Of a stretch of DNA of 64,000 bases, positions 26,215-34,725 are shown in pieces (the first letter of the stretch is position 1; every line of letters starts with the position of its first letter). The DNA comes from Neoroseomonas oryzicola (GTDB taxonomy: Bacteria; Pseudomonadota; Alphaproteobacteria; Acetobacterales; Acetobacteraceae), in NCBI RefSeq assembly GCF_012163135.1, contig NZ_JAAVUP010000003.1, positions 462,283 to 526,282 of the forward strand, in the 5' to 3' direction. The notes beneath the pieces were generated by a model. The model was not told where the DNA came from, did not search any database, and saw only the letters and a list, made by a program, of their open reading frames with translations. A program made the position numbers and the translations under genes.

Positions 26215-26499
26215 ATGACGATCCATTTCGTCGTCCACGACGAAGGCGATTCCGTCGGCGTGGTGGTGGTCGAGGGCCTGAAGGCGGGCACGAAGCTCAC
26301 CGGCTGGATCATGGACCAGGACAAGCTGATCGAGTTCGATGCGAAGAACGACATCCCGATCGGCCACAAGCTGGCGATCAAGGGGATCGGCAACGGCGAC
26401 ACCATCATCAAGTATGGCGTCGACATAGGGCGCGCGGTGAAGGACATCGGCGCGGGCGAGCACCTGCACGTGCACAACGTCAAGACGAAGCGCTGGTAA
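26215..26499 (+). CDS. UxaA family hydrolyase/lyase small subunit (SAF domain), SuyA-like candidate
   Basis: 94 residues from the ATG at 26215, with AGGGAGGG upstream. It is a complete SAF domain: [29 protein letters not shown], then the UxaA-type [27 protein letters not shown]. In altronate/galactarate dehydratase this is the N-terminal domain of one long chain. A separate small subunit beside a 391-residue partner is the architecture of (R)-sulfolactate sulfo-lyase SuyAB and of some split dehydratases. The GH(V)HN(V/T) motif binds substrate or metal in the family. Confidence 0.86.
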   Translation: MTIHFVVHDEGDSVGVVVVEGLKAGTKLTGWIMDQDKLIEFDAKNDIPIGHKLAIKGIGNGDTIIKYGVDIGRAVKDIGAGEHLHVHNVKTKRW

Positions 26500-26512
26500 G
26501 GGAGCCGCGACG

Positions 26513-27688
26513 ATGAGCATCGACCTCAAGAACGCCTCCTTCGAAGGCTGGCGCCGCGACAACGGCCGCATGGGCGTGCGCAACCACGTCCTGATCCTGC
26601 CGGTGGACGACATCTCCAACGCCGCGGCCGAGGGCGTGGCGCGCAACATCCAGGGCTGCATCGCCATCCCGCACGCCTACGGGCGCCTCCAGTTCGGCGC
26701 CGACCTCGACCTGCACTTCCGCACCATCATCGGCACCGGGTGCAACCCGAACGTCGCGGCGGTGGTGGTGATCGGCATCGAGCTCGGCTGGGCCGGCAAG
26801 GTCGCCGAGGGGATCGCCAAGACCGGCAAGCCGGTCGAGTACTTCGCCATCGAGCAGAACGGCGACATCGCGACCATCGCGAACGCTTCCCGCGCCGCCT
26901 ACCGCATGGTGAAGTACGCCACCGCGCTCAAGAAGACGCGCGCACCGCTGCAGGACCTCTGGGTCTCGACCAAGTGCGGCGAGTCCGACACCACCTCGGG
27001 CCTCGCGTCCTGCCCGACCGTCGGCAATTCCTTCGACAAGCTCTGGGAGAACGGCAACACGCTGGTCTTCGGCGAGACGACGGAACTCACCGGCGGCGAG
27101 CACCTGGTCGCGGCGCGCTGCAAGACGCCCGAGATCCGCGACCAGTTCATGCGGATGTTCGACCGCTACCAGGCGGTGGTCGAGGCCAACAAGACCTCCG
27201 ACCTGTCCGAGAGCCAGCCGACCAAGGGCAACATCGAGGGTGGCCTGACCACCATCGAGGAGAAGGCGCTCGGCAACATCCAGAAGATCGGCAAGAAGTG
27301 CACGGTCGACGGCGTGCTCGACAAGGCCGAGGAGCCGACGCATCCGGGCCTGTGGTTCATGGATTCGTCCTCCGCCGCGGCGGAGATGGTGACGCTCTGC
27401 GCAGCCTCGGGCTTCGCGGTGCACACCTTCCCGACCGGCCAGGGCAACGTGATCGGCAACCCGATCCTGCCGGTCATCAAGCTGACCGCGAACCCGCGCA
27501 CGATGCGGACCATGTCCGAGCACATCGACGTCGACGTGACCGGCATCCTGCAGCGGAAGATGAACATGGATGATGCGGGCGAGGCGCTGCTCGACTGCAT
27601 CATCCGCACTGCGGACGGGCAGCACACGGCGGCCGAGATCCTCGGTCACCGCGAATACAGCCTCACGCGCCTGTACGAAAGCGCCTGA
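26513..27688 (+). CDS. UxaA family lyase large subunit, SuyB-like candidate
   Basis: 391 residues, 13 bases after the small subunit. It begins [20 protein letters not shown] and carries [71 protein letters not shown] and TFPTGQGN. These are the blocks of the altronate dehydratase/sulfolactate lyase catalytic domain, with conserved Cys residues suited to an Fe site. It eliminates water (sugar acids) or sulfite (sulfolactate). The split architecture and the nearby Ldh2 dehydrogenase and TTT receptor favour sulfolactate, but altronate-type sugar acids are not excluded. Confidence 0.87.
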   Translation: MSIDLKNASFEGWRRDNGRMGVRNHVLILPVDDISNAAAEGVARNIQGCIAIPHAYGRLQFGADLDLHFRTIIGTGCNPNVAAVVVIGIELGWAGKVAEGIAKTGKPVEYFAIEQNGDIATIANASRAAYRMVKYATALKKTRAPLQDLWVSTKCGESDTTSGLASCPTVGNSFDKLWENGNTLVFGETTELTGGEHLVAARCKTPEIRDQFMRMFDRYQAVVEANKTSDLSESQPTKGNIEGGLTTIEEKALGNIQKIGKKCTVDGVLDKAEEPTHPGLWFMDSSSAAAEMVTLCAASGFAVHTFPTGQGNVIGNPILPVIKLTANPRTMRTMSEHIDVDVTGILQRKMNMDDAGEALLDCIIRTADGQHTAAEILGHREYSLTRLYESA

Positions 27689-27694
27689 CGCGTG

Positions 27695-27789
27695 CCGGAG
27701 AGGGGCGTCGTCCCTCTCCGGACCGCACCCCGCCACAGATCGAAGGGCCGTTGGTGGGGGATGCTCGAAGGGGGCTTTGCCCCCTTCGA
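27695..27789. repeat. Compound palindromic repeat, copy 3 (short form)
   Basis: Two large hairpins, CCGGAGAGGG..CCCTCTCCGG (27695-27721) and TCGAAGGGGGC..GCCCCCTTCGA (27765-27789), flank CACCCCGCCACAGATCGAAGGGCC. The middle is a decayed version of the inner hairpin of the other copies. It lies between convergent genes, so a bidirectional terminator role is plausible. Confidence 0.7.
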
Positions 27790-27795
27790 TCCGTC

Positions 27796-28971
27796 TCAGC
27801 CGACGCGTGCCAGCTTCTGCTCCACCAGCGTCGCGAGCATCCCCGCGCCATAGGGGATCGCCGCGTCGTTGAAGTCGTAATGCGGGTTGTGCACGTCGCA
27901 GCCGCCCGCATCGCCCGTGCCGTTGCCGACATGGATGTAGGCGCCGGGCTTCTCGAGCAGCATGTAGGCGAAGTCCTCGCTGCCCATCACCGGGGAACGG
28001 TTGCGCTCGACATGCGGCTCGCCCACCAGCGCGGCCGCGGCGTCGGCCATCGCGGTCGCTTCCTCGGGCGTGTTGATGGTCGGCGCGGCGATCTCGCGCC
28101 AGGTCACCTCGGCGGTGGCGCCGAAGCCGGCGGCGACGGATTGCGCGACGGCGCGCATCCGTTCCTCGAGCACGCGCATCGTCTCGACGCGGAAGGCGCG
28201 CACCGTGCCCTTCAGCGCGACGCTGTCGGGGATGACGTTGTAGGCCTCGCCCGCGGTGAAGCCGGTCACGCTGATCACCGCGGAATCGAGCGCGCCGACG
28301 TTGCGCGACACGATGGTCTGCAGCGCCGAGACGATCTGCGCGCCGGCGATCACCGGATCCACCGTCGATTCCGGCCGCGCGCCGTGCCCGCCGCGGCCCT
28401 GCACCACGATGTCGAAGAACACCGCGCCGGCCATCACCGGGCCGGGGCGGATCGCGAACTGCCCGACCGGCAGGCCCGGGCGGTTGTGCAGCCCGTAGAC
28501 CGCGTCGCAGGGGAAGCGCTCGAACAGCCCGTCGGCCAGCATCGCCTGCGCGCCGCCGCGGCCTTCCTCGGCCGGCTGGAAGATGAAGTGGACCGTGCCG
28601 TCGAAGTTCTTCGTCTCCGCCAGGTAGCGCGCGGCGGCGAGCAGGATGGTGGTGTGCCCGTCATGGCCGCAGCCATGCATCTTGCCCTCGATGGTCGAGC
28701 GATGGGCGAAGGTGTTGGCCTCGGGCATCGGCAGCGCGTCCATGTCCGCGCGCAGGCCGATCCGGCCCTGGCCGTTGCCGTTGCGCAGCACGCCGACGAC
28801 GCCGGTCCTGCCGACGCCGCGATGCACCTCGATGCCCCAGGAGGCCAGGCGCTCGGCGACCAGGGCGCTGGTGCGCACCTCCTCGAAGCCGAGTTCGGGA
28901 TGGGCGTGGAAGTCGCGCCGCCAGGCGGTGAATTCGTCCTGCCAGTCGCGGATCCGGTCCACAGCGGTCAC
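27796..28971 (-). CDS. M20 family metallo-amidohydrolase
   Basis: 391 residues. The metal-binding motifs of the M20D hippurate hydrolase/IAA-amino acid hydrolase group are present: FHAHPELGFEE, LRADMDALP, MHGCGHDGHT (98-107), QPAEEGRGGA and SEDFAYML. It hydrolyses N-acyl amino acids or similar amides in the cytoplasm. The only workable start is GTG (28971); an upstream ATG is out of frame. It lies in antisense orientation between the lyase genes and the Bug receptor. It may belong to the same catabolic locus or simply be a neighbour. Confidence 0.9.
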   Translation of the reverse strand: MTAVDRIRDWQDEFTAWRRDFHAHPELGFEEVRTSALVAERLASWGIEVHRGVGRTGVVGVLRNGNGQGRIGLRADMDALPMPEANTFAHRSTIEGKMHGCGHDGHTTILLAAARYLAETKNFDGTVHFIFQPAEEGRGGAQAMLADGLFERFPCDAVYGLHNRPGLPVGQFAIRPGPVMAGAVFFDIVVQGRGGHGARPESTVDPVIAGAQIVSALQTIVSRNVGALDSAVISVTGFTAGEAYNVIPDSVALKGTVRAFRVETMRVLEERMRAVAQSVAAGFGATAEVTWREIAAPTINTPEEATAMADAAAALVGEPHVERNRSPVMGSEDFAYMLLEKPGAYIHVGNGTGDAGGCDVHNPHYDFNDAAIPYGAGMLATLVEQKLARVG

Positions 28972-29071
28972 GCGCTTCTCCGTTCTGTCATGGTGAAAGC
29001 GTCCCTATAGGGCGTGGCAAGGGTCCTGGGCTACGGTTCCTGCCAACAAGATCAACAGGAGGAACGCGAAT

Positions 29072-30049
29072 ATGGTCCAACGTCGTACGATCCTGGCCGG
29101 CATTCCCGCGGCGGCGCTGTTCGCGCCCGCGGTATCCCGCGCTCAGGCAGGCTTTCCCGACCGCACCGTCCGCTACATCGTGCCCTTCCCGCCCGGGGGC
29201 CTGACCGACATCATGGCGCGCCTGGTCGGGCAGAAGCTGTCCGAGATCTGGGCCAAGCCGGTCGTCATCGAGAACCGCGCCGGCGGCAACGCCCTGATCG
29301 GCGCCGATGCGGTGGCGAAGAGCGCGCCCGACGGCCACACCCTGCTCGCCATCACCATGACGCATACGGTGAACGCGACGCTGTTCCCGCACGCGCCCTT
29401 CGACTTCCGCCGCGACCTCACGACGATCTCGGTGCTCGGCTCGCTGCCGCTGGTCGTGGTGGTGAATGCGGAGAAGAGCCCGGCGCGCAGCCTCGCCGAC
29501 CTGCTCGCGCTCGCGCGCACGCAGCGGCTGAATGCGGGGTCCTCGGGCAACGGGTCGCCGCCGCATCTGGGGCTCGAGCTCGTGCGCGGCGTCGCGCAGG
29601 CGGGCGACAACATCACCCATGTGCCCTATCGCGGCGGGGCACCTTCGGTGACCGACCTCGCGGCCGGCAACCTCGACTTCATGGTCTCGAACCTGCCGGA
29701 ATGCATCGCGCAGATCCAGGGCGGGCGGCTGCGCCCCCTTGCCATCACCTCCGCCACCCGGCATCCCCTGGTGCCGGACGTTCCGACGGTGAAGGAGGCG
29801 GGTCAGCCCGCGCTCGAGATGACGAACTGGACCGCCATGATGGCGCCTGCCGCGGTGCCGGCGCCGCTGCTGGCGAAGATCGAGACGGACACGCTCGCCG
29901 CGATCCGCGACCCCGAGGTCTCGCGCAAGGCGCGCGACGGCGGCTTCACGGTCGAGGGCTGGGACCGCGCGCGCTCCGTCGCCTATGTGGCGGAGGAGAC
30001 CGCGCGCTGGGCGCGGCTGATCCAGGAAGCGGGGCTGCGCGCGGACTGA
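29072..30049 (+). CDS. Bug family tripartite tricarboxylate transporter solute-binding protein
   Basis: 325 residues. The signal peptide starts with VQRRTILAG and ends in AVSRAQA, a Tat-like RR start but probably Sec. Bug/TctC motifs are FPDRTVRYIVPFPPGGLTDI, VENRAGG-type IENRAGGNALIG, DGHTLLA and HVPYRGGAPSVTDL. It captures carboxylic acids in the periplasm for a TctAB permease, which is not encoded nearby; orphan Bug receptors are common in this group. Its stop overlaps the Ldh2-type dehydrogenase start by one base (TGATG), linking uptake to that enzyme. Confidence 0.93.
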   Translation: MVQRRTILAGIPAAALFAPAVSRAQAGFPDRTVRYIVPFPPGGLTDIMARLVGQKLSEIWAKPVVIENRAGGNALIGADAVAKSAPDGHTLLAITMTHTVNATLFPHAPFDFRRDLTTISVLGSLPLVVVVNAEKSPARSLADLLALARTQRLNAGSSGNGSPPHLGLELVRGVAQAGDNITHVPYRGGAPSVTDLAAGNLDFMVSNLPECIAQIQGGRLRPLAITSATRHPLVPDVPTVKEAGQPALEMTNWTAMMAPAAVPAPLLAKIETDTLAAIRDPEVSRKARDGGFTVEGWDRARSVAYVAEETARWARLIQEAGLRAD

Positions 30050-31050
30050 TGCGACTGTCACTCACCGAAGCGGAATCCCTCGCCCGCGCCGCGCTGGCCG
30101 GCGCGGGGGCTTCGCCCGAGATGGCGGCGGCGACGGCGCGTGCGCTCGCCGCCGCCGAGGCGGCAGGACAGGCGGGCCACGGCCTGTCCCGCGTGCCGCA
30201 ATACGCGGCCTTCCTGAAGAACGGCCGCGCCGACGGCGCCGCCACGCCGCGCATCGTGAACGAGCGCGGCGGCGCGGTGCTGGTCGATGCGCGGCACGGC
30301 CTCGCCTATCCGGCGCTCGCGCTGGCGGAACGCGAGGCCGCCTGGCGCGCGCGGGCGCATGGCGTCGCCTTCGCCGGCGTGACCAATTCCCACCATTCTG
30401 GCGCGATGGGCCTGCCGGTGGCGCGGCTGGCGGACCAGGGCCTGGTCGCGCTCGCCTTCACCAATTCGCCGGCGGCGATGCCGGTGCCGGGTGGCCGCCG
30501 CCCGTTGATGGGCACCAACCCGGTCGCCGCCGCCTTCCCGCGCCGCGGCGCGCCGCCGATCGTGATCGACATGGCGCTGTCCGAGGTGGCGCGCGGCAAG
30601 ATCATGGTCGCCGCCAAGGAAGGCCGCCCGATCCCCGAGGGCTGGGCGCTCGACGCCGAGGGTCGCCCGACCACCGACGCCAAGGCCGCGCTCTCGGGCG
30701 CGATGCTGGCGATGGGCGGGACCAAGGGCGCGCTGCTTGCCATGGTGGTGGAACTGCTCTGCGTCGCGTTGACCGGCGCGGCCTTCGGCTTCGAGGCGGA
30801 TTCCTTCTTCGAGGACGAGGGCAACCGGCCGCGCCTCGGCCAGGCGCTGCTGGTGGTCGATCCCGGCGCGCTGGCCGGTGCCGACGCCTTCGCGCATCGG
30901 ATCGAGGCCTTCCTCGGCGCCATGGCCGCCGAGGAGGGTGTCCGCCTGCCGGGCAGCCGGCGCGACGCGCTGTCGGCCCGCGCGGCCGCGCAGGGCATCG
31001 ACATCCCCGACGCGCTGCATCAGCGCCTGACGGCCCTCGCCGCCGCGTGA
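30049..31050 (+). CDS. Ldh2/malate-lactate dehydrogenase family oxidoreductase (ComC-like candidate)
   Basis: 333 residues. Hallmarks of the NAD(P)-dependent Ldh2/YiaK family are GHGLSRVPQY (His44), VTNSHHSGAMGLPV (112-124), LMGTNPVAAAFP and MALSEVARGKI. These enzymes oxidise 2-hydroxy acids such as malate, lactate, ureidoglycolate or sulfolactate (ComC). It is coupled to the Bug receptor gene and overlaps the SpoU methyltransferase by 4 bases. With the SuyAB-like lyase 3 kb upstream, a sulfolactate or similar hydroxy-acid substrate is inferred, not shown. Confidence 0.9.
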   Translation: MRLSLTEAESLARAALAGAGASPEMAAATARALAAAEAAGQAGHGLSRVPQYAAFLKNGRADGAATPRIVNERGGAVLVDARHGLAYPALALAEREAAWRARAHGVAFAGVTNSHHSGAMGLPVARLADQGLVALAFTNSPAAMPVPGGRRPLMGTNPVAAAFPRRGAPPIVIDMALSEVARGKIMVAAKEGRPIPEGWALDAEGRPTTDAKAALSGAMLAMGGTKGALLAMVVELLCVALTGAAFGFEADSFFEDEGNRPRLGQALLVVDPGALAGADAFAHRIEAFLGAMAAEEGVRLPGSRRDALSARAAAQGIDIPDALHQRLTALAAA

Positions 31051-31781
31051 CCCGGGCCGCCGATCTCGACCGCCATTGCGGCCCCGCCGCGGTCGCCGCC
31101 GTCTTCGCGCGGCGGCCCCAGGACGTGATGCGCTTCTTCTACGTGGCCGAGCGGCGGCGGGAGGCGGGGCCGCATTGCGCCGCGCTCGCCCGGCTGCGCA
31201 GGCCCTACCGGGAGGTGCAGCCCGCCGACCTCGCGCGCATCGCGGGCACGCAGCACCATGGCGGCATCGTCGCGCTGGCCCTGCCGCGCGCGGTCCCCGC
31301 GCTCGATCCCCGCAACCCGCCCGAGGCGCTGCGCGCCGCGCGCGTGACTCCGGTGCTGGACGGCATCGGCAATCCGCACAACCTCGGCGCCATCGCCCGG
31401 TCGGCCGCCTTCTTCGGGTGCCGCGCGCTGGTGCTGTCGGGGGATCCGCGCCAGGCCGGGCTGTCGGATGCCGCCTTCAGAACCTCGGAAGGCGGGCTCG
31501 AGGCGCTGGACCTTTTCGTCGCCGCCGACCTGCCGATCGCCCTGCGGGCGATGTCGCCGGGCATCCTCACCGCCGCGGCGGTGCCGCGCGGGGGCGTGCC
31601 GCCTGCCGCCCTGCCCCGCGACGTGCCGGTTGCCCTCGTCCTGGGCAACGAGGAGGACGGGCTGTCCCCCGCCACGGTGGCCGCCTGCGCCCTGCGGGTC
31701 ACGCTGCCCGCCGCCGGCCCGGTCGAGAGCCTGAACGTCTCCGTCGCCGCCGCGGTCTTGATCCACGCCCTTGCGGGCTGA
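31047..31781 (+). CDS. TrmH/SpoU family RNA 2'-O-methyltransferase
   Basis: 244 residues from the GTG at 31047, which overlaps the dehydrogenase stop. The short N-terminal RNA-binding part contains HCGPAAVAAVF. Then come the three SPOUT motifs LDGIGNPHNLGAIARSA (104-120), ALVLGNEEDGLS and VESLNVSVAAAVLIH, which form the AdoMet knot. It methylates ribose in rRNA or tRNA. The N-terminal domain is short, so RlmB versus TrmH cannot be settled. The position after a metabolic gene seems incidental. Confidence 0.9.
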   Translation: MTRAADLDRHCGPAAVAAVFARRPQDVMRFFYVAERRREAGPHCAALARLRRPYREVQPADLARIAGTQHHGGIVALALPRAVPALDPRNPPEALRAARVTPVLDGIGNPHNLGAIARSAAFFGCRALVLSGDPRQAGLSDAAFRTSEGGLEALDLFVAADLPIALRAMSPGILTAAAVPRGGVPPAALPRDVPVALVLGNEEDGLSPATVAACALRVTLPAAGPVESLNVSVAAAVLIHALAG

Positions 31782-31823
31782 AATTCACTTGCCGTGACAC
31801 GCGGGACCGGTCCAATCGACGGC

Positions 31824-32918
31824 ATGGATGGCATGGCCGCAGGCGCGGACGCACGGATCGAGGCGCGGGACGGCGGGGCGGTGCTGGCCGTCTCCGGCCG
31901 GCTGGACACCGCGACGGCCGCGCGCCTGTGGCCCCGCGCGCCCGATCCGGCGGTGACCGCCTTCGACCTCGCAGGGTTGGAGAGCGTCGATTCCGCCGGC
32001 GCGGTGCTGCTGCTCGCCATCGCGCCCGAGGCCGAGCTGCGCGGCGGGTCCGAGCCGGTCCGCGCGGTGATCGAGCGCACCCGCAAGGCGCTCGCCGCCG
32101 CGCCGCCGCCGGGGCCGCCGCCGCCCTACCACCCCATCAGTTCCATCGGGCGGGCCACCGTGGGCCGGCTGCGGGACATGCAGGCGGGCATCGGCTTCCT
32201 GGGCGAGGCGATCGTCACCACCCTGCGCGTGCTGACCAAGCCGCGGCTGCTGCGCTGGTCGGACGTGCTGCGCCACCTCGACGAGGTCGGCACGCGGGCC
32301 TTCCCGCTGACGCTGCTGCTCGGCTTCCTGATCGGCGTCATCCTCGCCTACCAGTCCTCGATCCCGCTGCGCCGCTTCGGGGCCGAGGTCTTCGTGCCCA
32401 ACCTGGTCGGCATCTCCCTGCTGCGCGAGCTCGGCCCGCTGCTGGCCGGCGTGGTGCTGGCCGGGCGCACCGGATCGGCCTTCGCGGCGGAACTCGGCAC
32501 CATGACGGTGAACGAGGAGGTGGACGCGCTGAAGGTGATGGGCATCGACGCGACGGCGATGCTGGTGCTGCCGCGCCTGGTCGCGGCGACCATCTCGATG
32601 CCTGTGCTGGCGTTGCTGATGAACCTCGCGGGCCTGGCGGGCATGACGCTGATCATGGGCACGCTCGGCTACCCCTGGGCGGCCGTCGAATCCCAGCTGC
32701 AGCAATGGCTGACGCTGAAGGACCTGGTGGGCGGCCTGTTCAAGGCGGCCTGCTTCGGCCTGGTGATCGCGGGCATCGGCTGCCGCGCCGGGCTGTCCGC
32801 CGGGCGCGGGCCGCGCGCGGTGGGCGATGCGGCGACCGCGGCGGTGGTCGGCGGCATCGTCGCCATCGTCGCCATGGACGGCGTCTTCGCCGTGCTGTTC
32901 TTCCGGCTGGGCATCTGA
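31824..32918 (+). CDS. mlaE: MlaE-type ABC permease with N-terminal STAS domain
   Basis: 364 residues from ATG 31824 (GTG 31794 would add ten residues; neither has a Shine-Dalgarno). The first 90 residues form a STAS-like domain (VLAVSGRLDTATAARL, FDLAGLESVDSAGAVLLL), a role played by separate MlaB in enterics. From about 100 the MlaE permease follows: FPLTLLLGFLIGVILAYQSS, LRELGPLLAGVVLAGRTGSAFAAELGTM and NEEVDALKVMGID, with five to six membrane segments. First gene of the mlaE-F-D-lipoprotein operon for lipid movement between membranes. Confidence 0.92.
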   Translation: MDGMAAGADARIEARDGGAVLAVSGRLDTATAARLWPRAPDPAVTAFDLAGLESVDSAGAVLLLAIAPEAELRGGSEPVRAVIERTRKALAAAPPPGPPPPYHPISSIGRATVGRLRDMQAGIGFLGEAIVTTLRVLTKPRLLRWSDVLRHLDEVGTRAFPLTLLLGFLIGVILAYQSSIPLRRFGAEVFVPNLVGISLLRELGPLLAGVVLAGRTGSAFAAELGTMTVNEEVDALKVMGIDATAMLVLPRLVAATISMPVLALLMNLAGLAGMTLIMGTLGYPWAAVESQLQQWLTLKDLVGGLFKAACFGLVIAGIGCRAGLSAGRGPRAVGDAATAAVVGGIVAIVAMDGVFAVLFFRLGI

Positions 32919-32920
32919 GC

Positions 32921-33673
32921 GTGGCCGGGGAACCCGTCATCCGCGCCGAGGGCCTCTCGGTCCGCTTCGGCGCCCGCACCGTCTTCAAGGACGTCACCTT
33001 CGACGTCCGCCGCGGGGAGATCTTCGTCATCCTCGGCGGATCGGGCTGCGGCAAGTCGACGCTGCTCAAGACGCTGATCGGCCTGGTGCCGCTCGCGGCC
33101 GGGCACGCCTGGCTGCTGGGCGAGGAATTGGCCAAGGCGGACGACGACGCGCGGCGGGCGCTGTTGCGGCGGATCGGCGTGATGTGGCAGTCCGGCGCCC
33201 TGTTCGGGAGCATGACCCTGGCCGAGAACGTGGAACTGCCGCTCGAGGAGCATACCGCCCTGCCGCGCCCGGCGCGGTCGATGCTGGCGCGCGCCAAGCT
33301 CGGGCTGGTCGGCCTCGGCGATGCGGCCGCCCGCCTGCCGGCCGAGATCTCCGGCGGCATGGCCAAGCGCGCGGGCATCGCGCGGGCCATGGCGCTCGAT
33401 CCGCCGCTGCTGTTCCTCGACGAACCCTCGGCGGGGCTCGATCCCATCACCTCGGCCGGTCTCGACAAGTTGATCGTCGAGATCGCGCGCGAGACCGGCA
33501 CCACCTTCGTTGTGGTGACGCATGAGCTGCAGTCCATCCTGGCGATCGGCGACCGTTGCATCATGCTCGACAAGGAGGCGCAGGGCATGATCGCCGAGGG
33601 CGACCCGAAGCGGCTGCGCGAGGAAAGCACCCACCCCACGGTGCGCGCCTTCTTCCGGCGGGAGGCCGCCTGA
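32921..33673 (+). CDS. mlaF: MlaF-type ABC transporter ATPase
   Basis: 250 residues from GTG 32921, two bases after the mlaE stop. Walker A is GGSGCGKST (39-47), Q-loop GVMWQSGALF, ABC signature ISGGMAKRAGIARAMAL and Walker B LLFLDEPSAGLDP. The GCGKST plus SGAL and ISGGMxKR pattern is typical of Mla/Ttg2A ATPases. It powers the MlaE permease in retrograde (or anterograde) phospholipid transport. The MlaD start follows the stop at once. Confidence 0.95.
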   Translation: MAGEPVIRAEGLSVRFGARTVFKDVTFDVRRGEIFVILGGSGCGKSTLLKTLIGLVPLAAGHAWLLGEELAKADDDARRALLRRIGVMWQSGALFGSMTLAENVELPLEEHTALPRPARSMLARAKLGLVGLGDAAARLPAEISGGMAKRAGIARAMALDPPLLFLDEPSAGLDPITSAGLDKLIVEIARETGTTFVVVTHELQSILAIGDRCIMLDKEAQGMIAEGDPKRLREESTHPTVRAFFRREAA

Positions 33674-33674
33674 C

Positions 33675-34724
33675 ATGGCCCAGTCCGGGCGCTCGCTCTA
33701 CTTCCGCGTCGGCACGCTGGTGCTGGTCGGCCTCGGCCTCGCGGTCGGCTTCGTGCTGTTCCTCACCTCGGGCGCGCTGCGAGGCCAGCAGGTGACCTAC
33801 GAGACCTACATCCGGGAATCGATCGCCGGCCTCGATGTCGGCGCGGCGGTGCGCTTCCGCGGCGTGCCGGTGGGGCGGGTGACGGAACTCGGCCTCGTCT
33901 CCGTGGTCTACTCGTCCTTCATGCGCGGGCCGGACGATCCGACCTCGCGGCTCGTGCTGGTGCGCTTCGCGGTGGATCCCGCGCGCTACGGCGACGCCTC
34001 GGTCGAAAGCGCGGTGCGCGCGGGGCTGCGCGTGCGCGTCGCTTCCTCGGGCGTCACGGGCCTCGCCTATCTCGAGGTCGATTTCGTGCGCGACCCCGCC
34101 GCGGCGCCGCCGATCGAGGTGCCCTGGACCCCACGCTACCCAGTCATCCCCTCCGTCCCGTCCACCATCACGCAGGTGACGAGCGCAGCCGAGCGGCTGA
34201 TGACGCAACTGGCCGACCTCGACCTGCGCGCGCTGATCGATTCCGCCACCGCGCTGATCAATGACTTCCGCGACCAGGTTGGCGGGCAGGGCGACCTCGC
34301 CACCACGCTGCGCGAGGCAGCGGCGACCATGACGACGCTGCGCGAGGCCATCCAGGGCGCCGCGCTGTCCGAGACCATCGCCGACATCCGCCGCGCCGCC
34401 GACCGCATCGCCGCTGCCGGCGAATCCGCCCAGACGCTGATCGGCGGGCCGGAGATGACCCGCACGGTCGAGAGCATCGGCCAGGCCGCGGCCGACCTGC
34501 GGACGTCCATCGCGCGGCTGCCGGCGGTGATCCAGACGCTGGAACTGGCACTGCGCAGCATCCGCGGCACCACCACCGACGCGCAGGCCGACCTCGGCCC
34601 GCTGCTGCGCGATCTCCGCGCGACGGTGGCGAGCCTGCGCGACACCGCCGAGGCGCTGCGCCGCAGCCCCTCCCAGTCCCTCTTTGGCGCACCGCCGCCG
34701 CCACCGCCCCGGGATCGCCGCTGA
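33675..34724 (+). CDS. mlaD: MlaD family protein (MCE domain)
   Basis: 349 residues. One N-terminal membrane anchor (about 10-32, VGTLVLVGLGLAVGFVLFL) is followed by the MCE domain (about 38-120): YIRESIAGLDVGAAVRFRGVPVGRV and SGVTGLAYLEVDF. Residues 150-330 are long Ala/Thr-rich helices (DIRRAADRIAAAGESAQTL). This is the tail that makes the hydrophobic channel in longer MCE proteins such as PqiB-type or LetB-like assemblies. It ends in a Pro-rich tip. It binds lipid in the periplasm and docks on MlaFE. Confidence 0.93.
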   Translation: MAQSGRSLYFRVGTLVLVGLGLAVGFVLFLTSGALRGQQVTYETYIRESIAGLDVGAAVRFRGVPVGRVTELGLVSVVYSSFMRGPDDPTSRLVLVRFAVDPARYGDASVESAVRAGLRVRVASSGVTGLAYLEVDFVRDPAAAPPIEVPWTPRYPVIPSVPSTITQVTSAAERLMTQLADLDLRALIDSATALINDFRDQVGGQGDLATTLREAAATMTTLREAIQGAALSETIADIRRAADRIAAAGESAQTLIGGPEMTRTVESIGQAAADLRTSIARLPAVIQTLELALRSIRGTTTDAQADLGPLLRDLRATVASLRDTAEALRRSPSQSLFGAPPPPPPRDRR

Positions 34725-34725
34725 G

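Noticed and set aside
26513-27688. Firm annotation as altronate dehydratase
   Set aside because: The split architecture and the lack of uronate genes (uxaB, uxuA, uxaC) nearby do not support it over a sulfolactate lyase or other UxaA-family lyase, so only the family name is asserted.
31076-33673. Long 865-codon plus-strand frame across trmH and mlaE
   Set aside because: Only the last 251 codons (mlaF) are coding. The rest is the wrong frame of trmH and mlaE, with Arg/Gly/Ala-rich shadow composition typical of very GC-rich DNA.
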